Shown: positions 8,668-17,204 of the stretch, in pieces
Position numbering within the stretch: position 1 is the first letter of the stretch
How the letters are laid out: each line of letters opens with the position of its first letter
Assembly (NCBI GenBank): GCA_014208095.1
Contig: JACHMT010000005.1
Location: 1,592,213-1,656,212, forward strand
Reading direction: 5' to 3'
DNA: 64,000 nt
Source: Actinospineispora eucalypti
GTDB lineage: Bacteria > Actinomycetota > Actinomycetes > Mycobacteriales > Pseudonocardiaceae
Notes under the pieces: generated by a model
Seen by the model: only the letters and a program-made list of their open reading frames with translations
What the model was told of the DNA's origin: nothing
Database searches by the model: none
Position numbers and translations under genes: made by a program

Positions 8668-9662
8668 CTAGATGATCGATTCCGTGAAGGTGGCGTGTCG
8701 ATCAGCCTGGGCATGGGAGGAGGGCGGCCATGATCGACTGTGACGAACGACCTGGACGCCCTCCTTACCGCACTGTATGTGGAGATCGACGATCATGTGG
8801 TGCCGGCTCGCCGGGGTCGGGGACGACGTCCCCGCCTCAGCGACGCCGAGTTGTTGACCCTGGCCGCGGCACAGGTGTTGCTCGGGGTCGACACCGAAGC
8901 GCGGTGGATCCGGTTTGCCTACTGCCGTCTCGGTCACCTGTTTCGGTATCTGCCCAAGCAGCCCGGCTATCACAAGCGTCTGGTCGCGGCGGCGCCGTTG
9001 CTGGCCGTGGCGATCAGCCATCTGGCCAAGGTCAGCCCGTCGTGGTGTGACGATCTGCGCTTGATCGACGCCACACCGCTGCCGTGCGGTACCTCGCGAG
9101 AGACCGCGAAACGCTCGGACCTGACCGGATACGCCGGCTACGGCTACTGCGCCGCGCACTCCCGGTTCTACTGGGGATTCAAGCTCTACCTGCTCGCGGC
9201 CCCGGACGGGATGCCGATCGCCTGGTGTCTGGCCGACCCCAAGACCGGGGAACGCGAGGTGTGCTTGGACCTGTTGACCATCGCCCGCGAGACCGGTCGC
9301 CTGCGCGCGGCCACCACCATCTTGGCCGACAAGGGACTGGCCAGCCGCGAGATCGAAGGCCAGATCGCCGCGCTGGGCGTCATCATGCTCCGCCCGGACC
9401 GGCGCGACGAACGCGTCCGACACGGCAACCTGGGCGGGGTCCGACAGTGGATCGAGTCGGTCTTCGACACGCTGAAAGGCCAACTCGGGCTCGAACGACA
9501 CGGCGGCCGCACCTGCCAGGGTGTCGGTACCCGTGTCGCTCAACGCCTGTTCGCCCTGGCCGCGGCGATATGGCACAACTGGGCCACCAACGCCCCCATC
9601 AAGCGCAGTCTCACCGCCTACGACCACTGACACGCACCAACATCACGGAATCGATCATCTAG
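8668..9662 (+). mobile_element. IS982-family insertion sequence
   Basis: Perfect 20-bp inverted repeats CTAGATGATCGATTCCGTGA (8668-8687 and inverse at 9643-9662), continuing imperfectly inward, bound a 995-bp element with one transposase. The outer CTAG is palindromic, so the exact boundary could lie four bases inside. No clear target duplication was seen. The right end supplies the stop codon of the minus-strand Nudix-like gene that follows. Confidence 0.85.
8740..9630 (+). CDS. IS982-family transposase
   Basis: A 296-residue DDE transposase starting at GTG 8740. The N-terminus (LDALLTALYVEIDDHVVPAR) is diagnostic for IS982, and the RNase H-like core follows. Visible acidic positions include Asp in LRLIDATPLP (about residue 110), Asp in TILADKGLASREIEGQIA (about 200) and Glu in WIESVFDTLKGQLGLERH (about 240). 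The length is normal for the family and the frame is intact, so the element could be active. Confidence 0.88.
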   Translation: MTNDLDALLTALYVEIDDHVVPARRGRGRRPRLSDAELLTLAAAQVLLGVDTEARWIRFAYCRLGHLFRYLPKQPGYHKRLVAAAPLLAVAISHLAKVSPSWCDDLRLIDATPLPCGTSRETAKRSDLTGYAGYGYCAAHSRFYWGFKLYLLAAPDGMPIAWCLADPKTGEREVCLDLLTIARETGRLRAATTILADKGLASREIEGQIAALGVIMLRPDRRDERVRHGNLGGVRQWIESVFDTLKGQLGLERHGGRTCQGVGTRVAQRLFALAAAIWHNWATNAPIKRSLTAYDH

Positions 9663-10228
9663 TCGGCGTAGGTGGTGAACGCGAGTGGTGAGCAGGCGGG
9701 CAAGTCCCAGCGGCTCTCGGCGAGCAGCGCGGCGGCGACCGCCTGTTGGGCGCCAAAGGCGCGCCGACCGAGCAAGGCGGGCGCCGCGTCCAGCGAGGTC
9801 AACAAGCGTCGCGCGTGGCGGTGTCCGGGCGCGTCGTCTCGGCACGGAAGGATCTCGCCGATCCGCCCGACCATGCTGATCAGCGCCTTCGGTTGCGCGG
9901 GTTCGCCGGTTGCCTCATAGCCCAGATGCACGGCCTCGGCGATGGTGACCCGCGCGTCCGCCAGTACATGCCGCCGCAGCGTTGCTATGACGTCGGTGTC
10001 GGCCCCATCTGGTGTGCCGCCTGGCAGTCGGTAGATCCCGTCGCCGTGATCGTGCAGCAACACCCGGCCCGCGTAGTCGACCAACCAGCCATCAACCCGC
10101 ACCACCGGCATCCCCGGCGGTACCGGTCCCGCCCGCCAACCAACGTCGTCCCCCTCGATCACGCAAGCGACGATAGACGGCTCGCCACTCCTGTCCGCGA
10201 GAACAAGCCGGTCGCGGTGCCGACCCAT
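9659..10228 (-). CDS. Nudix-hydrolase-like protein
   Basis: A 189-residue protein read from ATG 10228 (MGRHRDRLVLADRSG). The central fold resembles Nudix: VVRVDGWLVDYAGRVLLHDH then YRLPGGTPDGADTDVIATLR. The Nudix box is degenerate. The REx2EE glutamates that bind metal are replaced (RRHVLADA), so phosphohydrolase activity is doubtful. The stop codon TAG comes from the IS982 terminal repeat, so the original C-terminus may be slightly altered. An upstream in-frame GTG or ATG is possible but less likely. Confidence 0.65.
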   Translation of the reverse strand: MGRHRDRLVLADRSGEPSIVACVIEGDDVGWRAGPVPPGMPVVRVDGWLVDYAGRVLLHDHGDGIYRLPGGTPDGADTDVIATLRRHVLADARVTIAEAVHLGYEATGEPAQPKALISMVGRIGEILPCRDDAPGHRHARRLLTSLDAAPALLGRRAFGAQQAVAAALLAESRWDLPACSPLAFTTYAD

Positions 10229-10403
10229 CCGAGTGTTCACGATTGAGCACCGCGGCTCCGCAACATCCGTCAACAGATCAACGGCCAGAAGCACAAACGG
10301 ACATCTCAGCCACCGCCCGGAGATGTTTCGTCGCACGTCCCTCGAATGGGCGGTGGGTGCTGTCTGTACCCTGCCCCGCGCCGCGGATGCGCGGTGGCCG
10401 AAG

Positions 10404-10451
10404 GGGGTCGTCGCCTAGGGAACTGTCCCCCGACCCCCAGGCGGCGACCCC
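10404..10451. other. Long GC-rich stem-loop
   Basis: GGGGTCGTCGCCTAGGG (10404-10420) pairs with the inverse at 10435-10451, giving about 15 of 17 pairs around a 14-base loop. There is no T-run, so it is not a standard terminator. It lies upstream of the Nudix-like gene and downstream of the MFS gene, and could end or attenuate transcription from the latter. Confidence 0.5.
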
Positions 10452-10520
10452 ATTCGGTGCAACCAGCGCTGTTACGCCGGTTGTGACGATCTAAGCAGCA
10501 GCTCACCGACAACTCGATAC

Positions 10521-10712
10521 TTAACGGAATTTCAAACAAGGTGTTGCGCGTTCGGGTGATAGCTCGGCCGGGTTGGCCGCCAAGGCGCGGCCCGAGACGG
10601 CGGGTCCCGGTGTGGATATCGTGTCCAGGCGGAGCTGGGCGTGCACCGCGGTGGCGACCTGGTCGGGTGGGTTTCGGGTGAGGTTGACCGCGTTGAGGGC
10701 GCCCGATGAGCG
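10521..10712 (-). pseudogene. Unidentified gene remnant
   Basis: The minus-strand frame between TAG (10713-10715) and TAA (10521-10523) has strong GC3 bias and a plausible protein (ALNAVNLTRNPPDQVATAVH, AQLRLDTISTPGPAVSGRAL). It has no start codon and no recognised domain. I treat it as the 3' end of a lost gene. The rest of 10525-10911 holds nothing I can name. Confidence 0.3.
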
Positions 10713-10911
10713 CTAGCCACTCTCGCCCATCGACCCGCTCGTGTGGGGTGCGTTGACGGTGGTGTTCGTCGACTCGATGACCTCCGATTTGGGGGCGCCG
10801 AGCTGGTTGAGATGTGAAGAGGCCTGGATGCGGGTTCCTCGCGTGTGCCTTCCCGCCTCGTCACCGGGTCCGACCCATCCGGCCGGCAGTTTGCGAGTGG
10901 TCCCTGGTCGG

Positions 10912-12231
10912 TTAGGCCGGTCCGGGAACTGGTTCGGCCGGCGTCTGCGCTGGTTGGGTCTGCCGGGCCGCGCCGGGCATCAGCACCAGGGCGATCAGGG
11001 AGACCACCGCGCAGGCGACGATGTACCAGCTGATTCCGGTGCTCGAACCGGTCTTCGCCAGCACCGCCGCCGCGATCAGTGGCGCCGGGCCGCCGGCGAT
11101 CACCGAGGCCAACTGGTAGCCAAGACCGGCGCCGCTGTAGCGCACGTTGGTGCCGAACGTCTCCGCGATGAGCGCGGCCTGCGGCCCGTACTGGACGTCG
11201 TGCACCACCAGCGAGATGACGATGGCCAGCAGCACCAGCCCGGAGGAACGGGTGTCCAGCAGCTGGAAGTACGGGAATGCGTACAGCCCGGTGCACACCA
11301 CGCCGATGCCGTACACCAGTTTGCGGCCGAACCGGTCGGACAGGTGTCCGAACAGTGGCACGCTGACCAGCCCGAGCGCGGCGGCGACCATGGTGTCGTT
11401 GAGCAGTTGGCCCCGGGGGAGCCCCAGCTGTTTGGTGCCGTAGGTCAGTACGAAGGTGATGAACAGGTAGAACGGCGCCTGCTCGGACAACCGTACGAAC
11501 GCCGAAGTGAGGATCTCCCGGGGGTGTCGCCGAATCGCTTCCCACACCGGGGTGCGCTCCACCGCGCGACGCTGCTTGACCTCGGCGAAGTCCGGGCTCT
11601 CCATGACCCGCAGCCGCACCCACAGACCCAGCGCGATGAGCACCACGCTGAACAGGAACGGCAGCCGCCACCCCCAGCTGAGGAACCCGGGCCCGGACAG
11701 CGCACTGCTCGCCTGTACCGCGCCGGTGGACAGCAGCAAGCCGATCGGCACGCCCAGCTGCGGCATGCTGGCCATCAGACCCCGGCGGCGCTCGGCGCCC
11801 CACTCCATGGACAGCAGCACCGAGCCACCCCACTCGCCGCCCACCCCGATGCCCTGCGCGACCCGCAGCAGGGTGAGCACGATCGGCGCGACCACGCCCA
11901 TCGTCGCGTAGCCGGGCAACAGCCCGATCAGCGTGGTGGCCACACCCATCAGCAGCAGCGTGCTGACCAAGGTCGCCTTGCGGCCCACCCGGTCGCCGTA
12001 GTGCCCGAACACCGCCGCTCCCACCGGGCGGGCGGCAAACCCGACGAACAGCGTGGCGAACGACTGGAGTATCCCGGACCCGGGTGAGCTGTGTGGGAAG
12101 AACACCGCTGGGAAGGCCAGCGCGGCGATCGTGCCGTACAGGAAGAAGTCGTACCACTCGATTGTCGTGCCGACGGTGCTGGCGATCACGGCGCGGCGCC
12201 GGTGCACGCGGTCCTGGGGTGGGTTCGTCAT
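10912..12231 (-). CDS. MFS transporter, metabolite:H+ symporter type (ShiA/ProP-like)
   Basis: A 439-residue, 12-helix transporter starting at ATG 12231 with GGGAGG five bases upstream. Helix 1 carries the subfamily signature TTIEWYDFFLYGTIAALAF. The loop 2-3 motif GHYGDRVGRKATL and the loop 8-9 motif GHLSDRFGRKLVYG are both present. RVAQGIGVGGEWGGSVLLSM in helix 4-5 is typical of the metabolite:H+ symporter group (shikimate, alpha-ketoglutarate, proline/betaine). It should import a small organic acid or zwitterion with protons. The substrate cannot be told from sequence and there are no catabolic genes beside it. Confidence 0.9.
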   Translation of the reverse strand: MTNPPQDRVHRRRAVIASTVGTTIEWYDFFLYGTIAALAFPAVFFPHSSPGSGILQSFATLFVGFAARPVGAAVFGHYGDRVGRKATLVSTLLLMGVATTLIGLLPGYATMGVVAPIVLTLLRVAQGIGVGGEWGGSVLLSMEWGAERRRGLMASMPQLGVPIGLLLSTGAVQASSALSGPGFLSWGWRLPFLFSVVLIALGLWVRLRVMESPDFAEVKQRRAVERTPVWEAIRRHPREILTSAFVRLSEQAPFYLFITFVLTYGTKQLGLPRGQLLNDTMVAAALGLVSVPLFGHLSDRFGRKLVYGIGVVCTGLYAFPYFQLLDTRSSGLVLLAIVISLVVHDVQYGPQAALIAETFGTNVRYSGAGLGYQLASVIAGGPAPLIAAAVLAKTGSSTGISWYIVACAVVSLIALVLMPGAARQTQPAQTPAEPVPGPA

Positions 12232-12519
12232 TGGACCTCCCAAAGTGGCTGAGCCATTCGGCCAGGCAGCCAGTGGGCCGGAATGTTGCTGGCCTGAGCC
12301 GGTCGCGTCAAGAGGGAGCGAGGCGGGGGCAGGTGCTGTGTCAGGTCTCGCGAGCGGTTCACCGCGCCCCGGCCAACGCCGCAGTGGACGAACAGGCAAT
12401 CGCGAGTTCGGATCCCGAGTTCTCAGTCGGGCATCCGGGTCCCAGAGAATTCACATCTGGCGCTCCTAGGGTGACCCGGCCGCGTGACCAACACGCGCGG
12501 TGAGTCGAAGGGTGGCGCG

Positions 12520-12648
12520 GTGAATCTGCTGCAGGCTGTGGCGCTGGGCGTGGTGGAGGGGCTGACGGAGTTCCTGCCGGTGTCCTCGACCGGGCATCTG
12601 ACGATCGCCGAAAAGTTGCTGGGCTTGCGGGTGGATCGCATTATGTAG
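12520..12648 (+). pseudogene. uppP: Undecaprenyl-diphosphatase UppP/BacA, N-terminal stub
   Basis: The frame from GTG 12520 reads NLLQAVALGVVEGLTEFLPV then SSTGHLTIAEKLLGL, the unmistakable first helix and PVSSTGHL active-site loop of UppP, which recycles the undecaprenyl carrier lipid and gives bacitracin resistance. After LRVD the homology ends and TAG follows after 42 codons; the family is about 270 residues. That TAG is part of the first GTAG of an operator-like repeat (12645-12671), so truncation and the repeat coincide. No 3' part of the gene was found in the window. Confidence 0.85.
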
Positions 12649-12671
12649 TGTTTCTACTGTAGCTGTTCTAC
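12645..12671 (+). promoter_or_regulatory. Tandem GTAG-N5-CTAC operator-like site A
   Basis: Two adjacent GTAG-N5-CTAC palindromes separated by one base (12645-12657 and 12659-12671; shared core CTACTGTAG). The same 27-bp architecture occurs at 17960 and, with a degenerate last half-site, at 19973. It lies 15 bp before the SRPBCC gene. Half-sites of this kind resemble those bound by BlaI/MecI/CopY-type winged-helix repressors. No such regulator is in the window. Confidence 0.6.
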
Positions 12672-12685
12672 TTGAGTGCGGGGTT

Positions 12686-13219
12686 GTGACGGTAGCGTGC
12701 GCGGAGGAACGAGTGGATGCGCTCGGTGCTCGCCCTCGAATGGGTCCGCCCAGCGGGTACGCGTCGCGCCGGCGGACAGGCCGCTGGCTGGAGGAATCGC
12801 ACTCGGTGACCGTGCCGCGTCCGCTCACCGTGGTGACCGACCACATCGCGGACTTCGCTCACGTCGCCGCTGCGCTTCCCGCCGTGCTCGTCTGTGCCCG
12901 GCTCGATACTGGCGTGCCCCGGGTCGGCTCGCGCTGGCGGGTTCGGATCGGCGGCTTTCGGCTCCCGGGAGAGCTCGAGTGCACGTTGACGCGGCGGCGG
13001 CCACATTGGGTCACCTTCACCGCCAGCCGCGCCGGCGCGGCCTTCACGCTCGACTACGCCTGTGTCGACCTTGACCATTCCACCGAGGTGCACGCCTCGT
13101 TGCAGTATGAGGAGGCGCGTGGGCCGGCCGGGTGCGGTCGCTGGTTGATCGCCAGGCCCCTGGGGGCCGCGGTCCGTGCCGCGACTAGTGAGCTCGTCAC
13201 CTGGTCGATCGATCAGTGA
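12686..13219 (+). CDS. SRPBCC (START-like) domain protein
   Basis: A 177-residue protein starting at GTG 12686, although a start nearer the domain is possible. From about residue 35 it has the polyketide-cyclase/dehydrase-like SRPBCC pattern: an opening strand WLEESHSVTVPRPLTVVTDH, the central strand GSRWRVRIG and the C-terminal helix RPLGAAVRAATSELVTWSID. Such proteins form a lipid- or small-molecule-binding cavity, and the ligand is unknown. Its promoter region holds operator-like site A, linking it by motif to the PAP2/FemAB genes and the permease further along. Confidence 0.65.
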   Translation: MTVACAEERVDALGARPRMGPPSGYASRRRTGRWLEESHSVTVPRPLTVVTDHIADFAHVAAALPAVLVCARLDTGVPRVGSRWRVRIGGFRLPGELECTLTRRRPHWVTFTASRAGAAFTLDYACVDLDHSTEVHASLQYEEARGPAGCGRWLIARPLGAAVRAATSELVTWSIDQ

Positions 13220-13501
13220 GCTGAGGGGTTGGACCGGTCGCTGAGCGCACTCGCCGCGGACCAGATCGGCTCGGAGCGTAACGACGGGCGGTGGCCGCGG
13301 AATCGGTGCTAGGCGGCCAGCGGGGTGCACCCCCGTCCTCGCGGGGTGCGTCGGCCGGTATTCGCGGGTGATCTCGCCGCACGACCGGGTTGTTTCTCAT
13401 CGGCTTCACATCAACGGGTTCCTACGGTGACCAACCGCGCCGGTCGGTGTGATCGGTTTCGTCGCCTCGGGTTGTCGCGGGGCCTGACTGATGGGAGAGC
13501 G

Positions 13502-14401
13502 ATGTCCTCTTCGAAGCATTCGCGGAGAGGTATGGAAGTCCCCAGGCACGCTGCGGGGTATGTGATGCGGAAGCTGCCGCATGTCACCGTGTTGTTCTGG
13601 GTGCTGAAAACCATCGCGGTCACGTTGGGTGAGACCGCGGGAGATTTGTTCGGTATCGACCTCCAGCTCGGCTACGCCACCACCGCGATCGTCTTCATGG
13701 TGTTCTTCTGCGTGGTGGTGACCCTGCAGGTGCGCGCGGACCGGTTTCACGCGGGCCTGTTCTGGGCGGTGGTGTTGTCGACCAGCACGGTGGGCACCGA
13801 GATCTCGGACTTCATGAACCGGGGGTTCGGCCACGCCAGCGATGACGGCGGCGGCATCGGCTACACCTGGGGCGGGATCATCCTCGCCACCATGTTGGCG
13901 GCCGTGTTCGTGGTGTGGTGGCGCACCGGGCAGACCTACGACGTGGAGAACATCGCCACCCGCAAGGGCGAGATCCTGTACTGGGTGGCGATCCTGATCT
14001 CCAACACCCTGGGCACCTCGAGTGGTGACGTGTTGGCCCATGACACCCCGCTGGGGTTCCGGGGCGCGTTCTTCGTGATCGCCGGGATCATGGTGCTGCT
14101 GGTGGCCGCGCACTATCTGACCCCGATCAACGGCACGGTGCTGTTTTGGGTCGCGTTCGTGCTGACCCGCCCGCTGGGCGCAGCCGGCGGTGACTACCTG
14201 GTCAAACCGGTCGACGAGGACGGCCTGGGTTGGGGCACCTTGTGGGGTTCGGTCGCCCTGCTGGCCGCGCTGGTCGGGTTCGTCGTGTTCCAGACCGTTC
14301 AGCTGCGTCGTGATCCGCTCGAGCCGCTGCCCGCTCCCCGTAACCGCTTGACCGGCGAGCCGGAACGAGCCAACGGCGCGCTGGTGTCGCTGAGTGGCTG
14401 A
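13502..14401 (+). CDS. COG4705-family membrane protein
   Basis: A 299-residue integral membrane protein with about eight helices, starting at ATG 13502 behind GGGAG. The repeated motif LFWVLKTIAVTLGETAGDLF (about residues 30-50), echoed by YWVAILISNTLGTSSGDVLA and LFWVAFVLTRPLGAAGGDYL, identifies the COG4705 'membrane-anchored' family. Each repeat ends in a G-D within a helix break, suggesting an internal threefold repeat and possible ion or metal handling. Function is unknown. It ends 43 bp from the convergent sensor kinase, an association that may be functional. Confidence 0.82.
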   Translation: MSSSKHSRRGMEVPRHAAGYVMRKLPHVTVLFWVLKTIAVTLGETAGDLFGIDLQLGYATTAIVFMVFFCVVVTLQVRADRFHAGLFWAVVLSTSTVGTEISDFMNRGFGHASDDGGGIGYTWGGIILATMLAAVFVVWWRTGQTYDVENIATRKGEILYWVAILISNTLGTSSGDVLAHDTPLGFRGAFFVIAGIMVLLVAAHYLTPINGTVLFWVAFVLTRPLGAAGGDYLVKPVDEDGLGWGTLWGSVALLAALVGFVVFQTVQLRRDPLEPLPAPRNRLTGEPERANGALVSLSG

Positions 14402-14444
14402 AAGGGGGACACCGGGTGGGGTGGGACCTGGCCCCGATCGGGTC

Positions 14445-15794
14445 TCACCCCACCACCAGCGTCGCGGGCAGCCAGATCGTGGCGACCGCGCCACCGGAGG
14501 GGCGGTTGTCGATGTGGGCGCTGCCGCCGTGCGCCTCGCTGATGGCGCGCACGATCGACAGGCCCAACCCGGTCCCTCCGGTATCGCGGGAACGGGCGTG
14601 TTCGGGACGCTGGAACCGCTCGAACGCGATGGGCAGGAAGTCCGGAGGCAGCCCGGGACCTTGGTCGGTGACCTCGATGGCGACGGCGCCGTCCGGGCGG
14701 CGGGCGGCGGCCAGAGCGACCGGGGTGGTGGGCGGGCTGTGCCCGATGGCATTGTCGAGCAGGTTGTTGACCGCCTGCAGCAGCCGGTCGGCGTCGGCGG
14801 TGATGCGCAGGTCGGCTGGGCATTCGACGGTGACCGGGGGCTGGTGGTCGCGGGCGTTGCCCCGGCGGGCGGCGGTGCGCAACAGCTGGTCGAGTTGGAC
14901 CGGGGTCGGGCGCAGGATGGGTTGGTGGTTGTCCACCCTGGCCAGCAGCAACAGGTCCTCGGCCAGTCGGATCAGCCGTTCGGTCTCCTGGCTGGCTTCG
15001 GCGATGGCCTGGCGCAGCTGGGTGGCGTCGCGGTTGGGGCGGGCGGCCAGCTCGAGCTCGGTGCGCAGGATGGCCAGCGGGGTGCGTAGTTCGTGGCCGG
15101 CGTCGGCAACGAACCGCCGTTCGCGTTCCAGCGCGTCGTGCAACCGGTCCAGCAGCTCGTTGATGGTCGTGCCCAGCGCGGCGATCTCGTCTCGGGTGCC
15201 CGGTACGGCCAGGCGCCGCTCGGGGTCGTGGGCACTGATCGCGGCGGTCTGTTGACGCATGCGTTCGACCGGGCGCAGCGCCGCGGCGGCGAGCAGCCAC
15301 GCGGCCAGCCCGGCCAATCCGACCGCTATGGGCCCCAGGATGAGGAACGCGGCGCGCACGCGTTCGACGGCGTCATCGGCGATGTCGGTGCCGGCGCCGA
15401 CTACCACGAGCACCCGGGCACCGTCCGCCGGCGCGGTGGCGGCGAGGATCCGGGTGCGGCGGCTGTCGATCGTGGTGGTGAACACGGTCTGTCCGGCCAG
15501 CGCCTGTTGGCGCCGCGCCGGGGAGAGGTCGAATCCGGCGGCGCTGGCGTTGCTGGCCAGCACGGCGCCGTCCACGGTCTGGACCTGGGTGAGCTGCGCG
15601 CCCGAGACGAGTACCGGCGGCGCGGTGCCGGCGGCCAGCTGCTGGGTCAGCGCGGACAGCCGGGCGAGCAGCTCGTTGTCCGTGGTGTCGTCGAGGTTGT
15701 CGCGCAGCTGGTGCAGGAACAGCACCGCCGTCACCGCGATCGCGAGCGCGGTCGCGACCGCGAACAGCGCGGTCAGCCGAAGTTTCAGTGGCAT
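14445..15794 (-). CDS. Two-component sensor histidine kinase (class I, HAMP)
   Basis: A 449-residue kinase. TM1 spans about 7-29, an extracytoplasmic sensor loop 30-148, and TM2 about 150-171, followed by a HAMP domain (ALRPVERMRQQ onward). The H-box DAGHELRTPL holds the phospho-acceptor His234. The ATPase domain has the N-box NNLLDNAIGHS (Asn347), the G1 box DQGPGLP (about 377) and the G2 box GGTGLGLS (406-413). It lies 25 bp downstream of its cognate response regulator in the same transcript. The stimulus is unknown; the sensor loop lacks a named domain. Confidence 0.93.
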   Translation of the reverse strand: MPLKLRLTALFAVATALAIAVTAVLFLHQLRDNLDDTTDNELLARLSALTQQLAAGTAPPVLVSGAQLTQVQTVDGAVLASNASAAGFDLSPARRQQALAGQTVFTTTIDSRRTRILAATAPADGARVLVVVGAGTDIADDAVERVRAAFLILGPIAVGLAGLAAWLLAAAALRPVERMRQQTAAISAHDPERRLAVPGTRDEIAALGTTINELLDRLHDALERERRFVADAGHELRTPLAILRTELELAARPNRDATQLRQAIAEASQETERLIRLAEDLLLLARVDNHQPILRPTPVQLDQLLRTAARRGNARDHQPPVTVECPADLRITADADRLLQAVNNLLDNAIGHSPPTTPVALAAARRPDGAVAIEVTDQGPGLPPDFLPIAFERFQRPEHARSRDTGGTGLGLSIVRAISEAHGGSAHIDNRPSGGAVATIWLPATLVVG

Positions 15795-15819
15795 CTGGTC
15801 GGCATCCGGGTCGGCGGGG

Positions 15820-16533
15820 TCAGGGACGCCCGCCGGATCGTTCGAGCCCTCGTTCGCGCACGGGTTGCTCGCGGAGCCGGTATCCGGCGCCGCGCACGGT
15901 CTCCAGTTGCCGCAGCTGGAACGGTCGGTCGATCTTGCGGCGTAGGTAGAGCACGTACTGGTCGACCACGTTGGAGGTGCCGTCGTAGGCGTAGTCCCAC
16001 ACGTGTTCCAGGATCCGGGTACGCGAGAGCACCTGTCCGGGGTGGGTCAGGAACAGCCGCAGCAGCGCGAACTCCTTGGTCGAGAGCTCCAGCTCCGCGT
16101 CCCCGCGCCACGCGCGGCGGGTCGCCGGGTCCAGCCGCAGGTCCGCCGCGCTCAATTCGGTGGGGCGCTCGACCGCGCCGCGGCGGATCAGCGCCCGCAC
16201 CCGCGCGGACAGTTCGTCGAAGGAGAAGGGTTTGACCAGGTAGTCGTCGGCCCCGACGTCCAGGCCGGCGACCCGGTCGCTGATCGCGTCGCGCGCGGTG
16301 AGCATCAGTACCGGTACCCACCGCCGCTGTTGCCGCAGCTGTTGGCAGAGCTCGATGCCGCTGATGCCGGGCAGCATCACGTCCAGTAACGCCGCGTCGT
16401 AGCCGAACTCACACGCGTGCCACAACCCGTCGGGTCCGGTGGCGGCCACGTCGACGGCGTAGCCCTCCTCCTCCAGGCCGCGCTTGAGCAGCGCCGCCAT
16501 CCGGGGCTCGTCCTCGACCACCAACACACGCAT
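15820..16533 (-). CDS. OmpR/PhoB-family response regulator
   Basis: A 237-residue regulator starting at ATG 16533 (MRVLVVEDEPRMAAL). In the receiver domain the acidic pair is Glu7/Asp8, the phospho-acceptor Asp51 (LLDVMLPGISG), Thr79 and Lys101. The C-terminal winged helix (about 130-225: LRLDPATRRAWRGDAELELS; SRTRILEHVWDYAYDGTSNV) is of the OmpR type. It forms an operon with the kinase at 14445. Two abutting 11-bp repeats 20 bp upstream are a good candidate for autoregulation. Confidence 0.94.
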   Translation of the reverse strand: MRVLVVEDEPRMAALLKRGLEEEGYAVDVAATGPDGLWHACEFGYDAALLDVMLPGISGIELCQQLRQQRRWVPVLMLTARDAISDRVAGLDVGADDYLVKPFSFDELSARVRALIRRGAVERPTELSAADLRLDPATRRAWRGDAELELSTKEFALLRLFLTHPGQVLSRTRILEHVWDYAYDGTSNVVDQYVLYLRRKIDRPFQLRQLETVRGAGYRLREQPVRERGLERSGGRP

Positions 16534-16553
16534 GCGGCCAGCGTAAAGAGGGC

Positions 16554-16575
16554 GGATGAGAACCGGATGAGAACC
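16554..16575. promoter_or_regulatory. Tandem 11-bp direct repeats, likely response-regulator site
   Basis: GGATGAGAACC occurs twice back to back (16554-16564, 16565-16575), 20 bp upstream of the regulator start, and the next bases begin AGATG. OmpR/PhoB regulators bind as head-to-tail dimers to direct repeats spaced about 11 bp, so this is a natural autoregulatory operator. The inference rests on spacing and position only. Confidence 0.6.
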
Positions 16576-16646
16576 AGATGCGCCGGCTCGGCACGGCCAG
16601 CCAGCCTCATCATCATCACATCTTCGACAGACGAGCATCCGGTGTC

Positions 16647-17204
16647 ATGACGACACCAGCGCCGCACCCGATGGCGGAATCGCTCGACGACGCGGTGGCG
16701 CGACCCCGACCAGGCCGGGAAATGACCGCTTCGGTTCGTGGCGCGATCCGGGGCGCTCTGCTCACGATGTCCAGGCAGGCCCACATCTTGCTCGGCGGTC
16801 TCGCCCCCGGCCCGTGGCCGGTCACGCGATCTATCAGGCTGCCACGAGAGGTAAGCGGATCAATGGGCGAGGAAGCGGGCCTGCCGAACCGTGTGATCGA
16901 CGGGAGGTACCTGTGCTGGAGGCTCACCCTCGCCACCCGGCCCGTGACCAGCGGCCGGTATCGAGCACGCCCTGGCCAGTACACGGGCACCCCACCGGCC
17001 ACGACCTTCCTGCGGGCCGCCACCCGGCCGGCTTCCCGCGGGGTCGCCACGATCCACCCCCAGGTGCGCGACGCCCTCGCCAAGATGATCACCTGCTGGA
17101 TCGGGCACCCGAATCACTACACCGACCCGGCCCTCGCGCTCGCCACCGTTCTGCGCCCGCACCAGCCACCGGGGCCCGCGCTGGACCGGCGGCGTGGATC
17201 ATGA
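16647..17204 (+). CDS. Possible hypothetical protein (uncertain)
   Basis: An open frame of 185 codons starting at ATG 16647, whose second half (from about 16960) has strong GC3 bias. It overlaps the start of the PAP2 gene by 4 bp, as coupled genes do. No domain, signal peptide or membrane helix is recognisable, and the first half has poor codon use. It may be a real small gene, a remnant or a chance frame. Confidence 0.25.
   Translation: MTTPAPHPMAESLDDAVARPRPGREMTASVRGAIRGALLTMSRQAHILLGGLAPGPWPVTRSIRLPREVSGSMGEEAGLPNRVIDGRYLCWRLTLATRPVTSGRYRARPGQYTGTPPATTFLRAATRPASRGVATIHPQVRDALAKMITCWIGHPNHYTDPALALATVLRPHQPPGPALDRRRGS

Noticed and set aside
10404..10451. The GC-rich stem-loop as an intrinsic terminator
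   Set aside because: No T-run follows on either strand and the loop is long, so it is listed only as a stem-loop.
10532..12157. A 541-codon minus-strand frame overlapping the MFS transporter
   Set aside because: It is out of frame with the transporter, which has 12 helices and family motifs; this frame has neither.
16554..16575. The two 11-bp repeats as the start of a CRISPR array
   Set aside because: Only two copies with no spacer between them; the position before a response regulator gives a better explanation.
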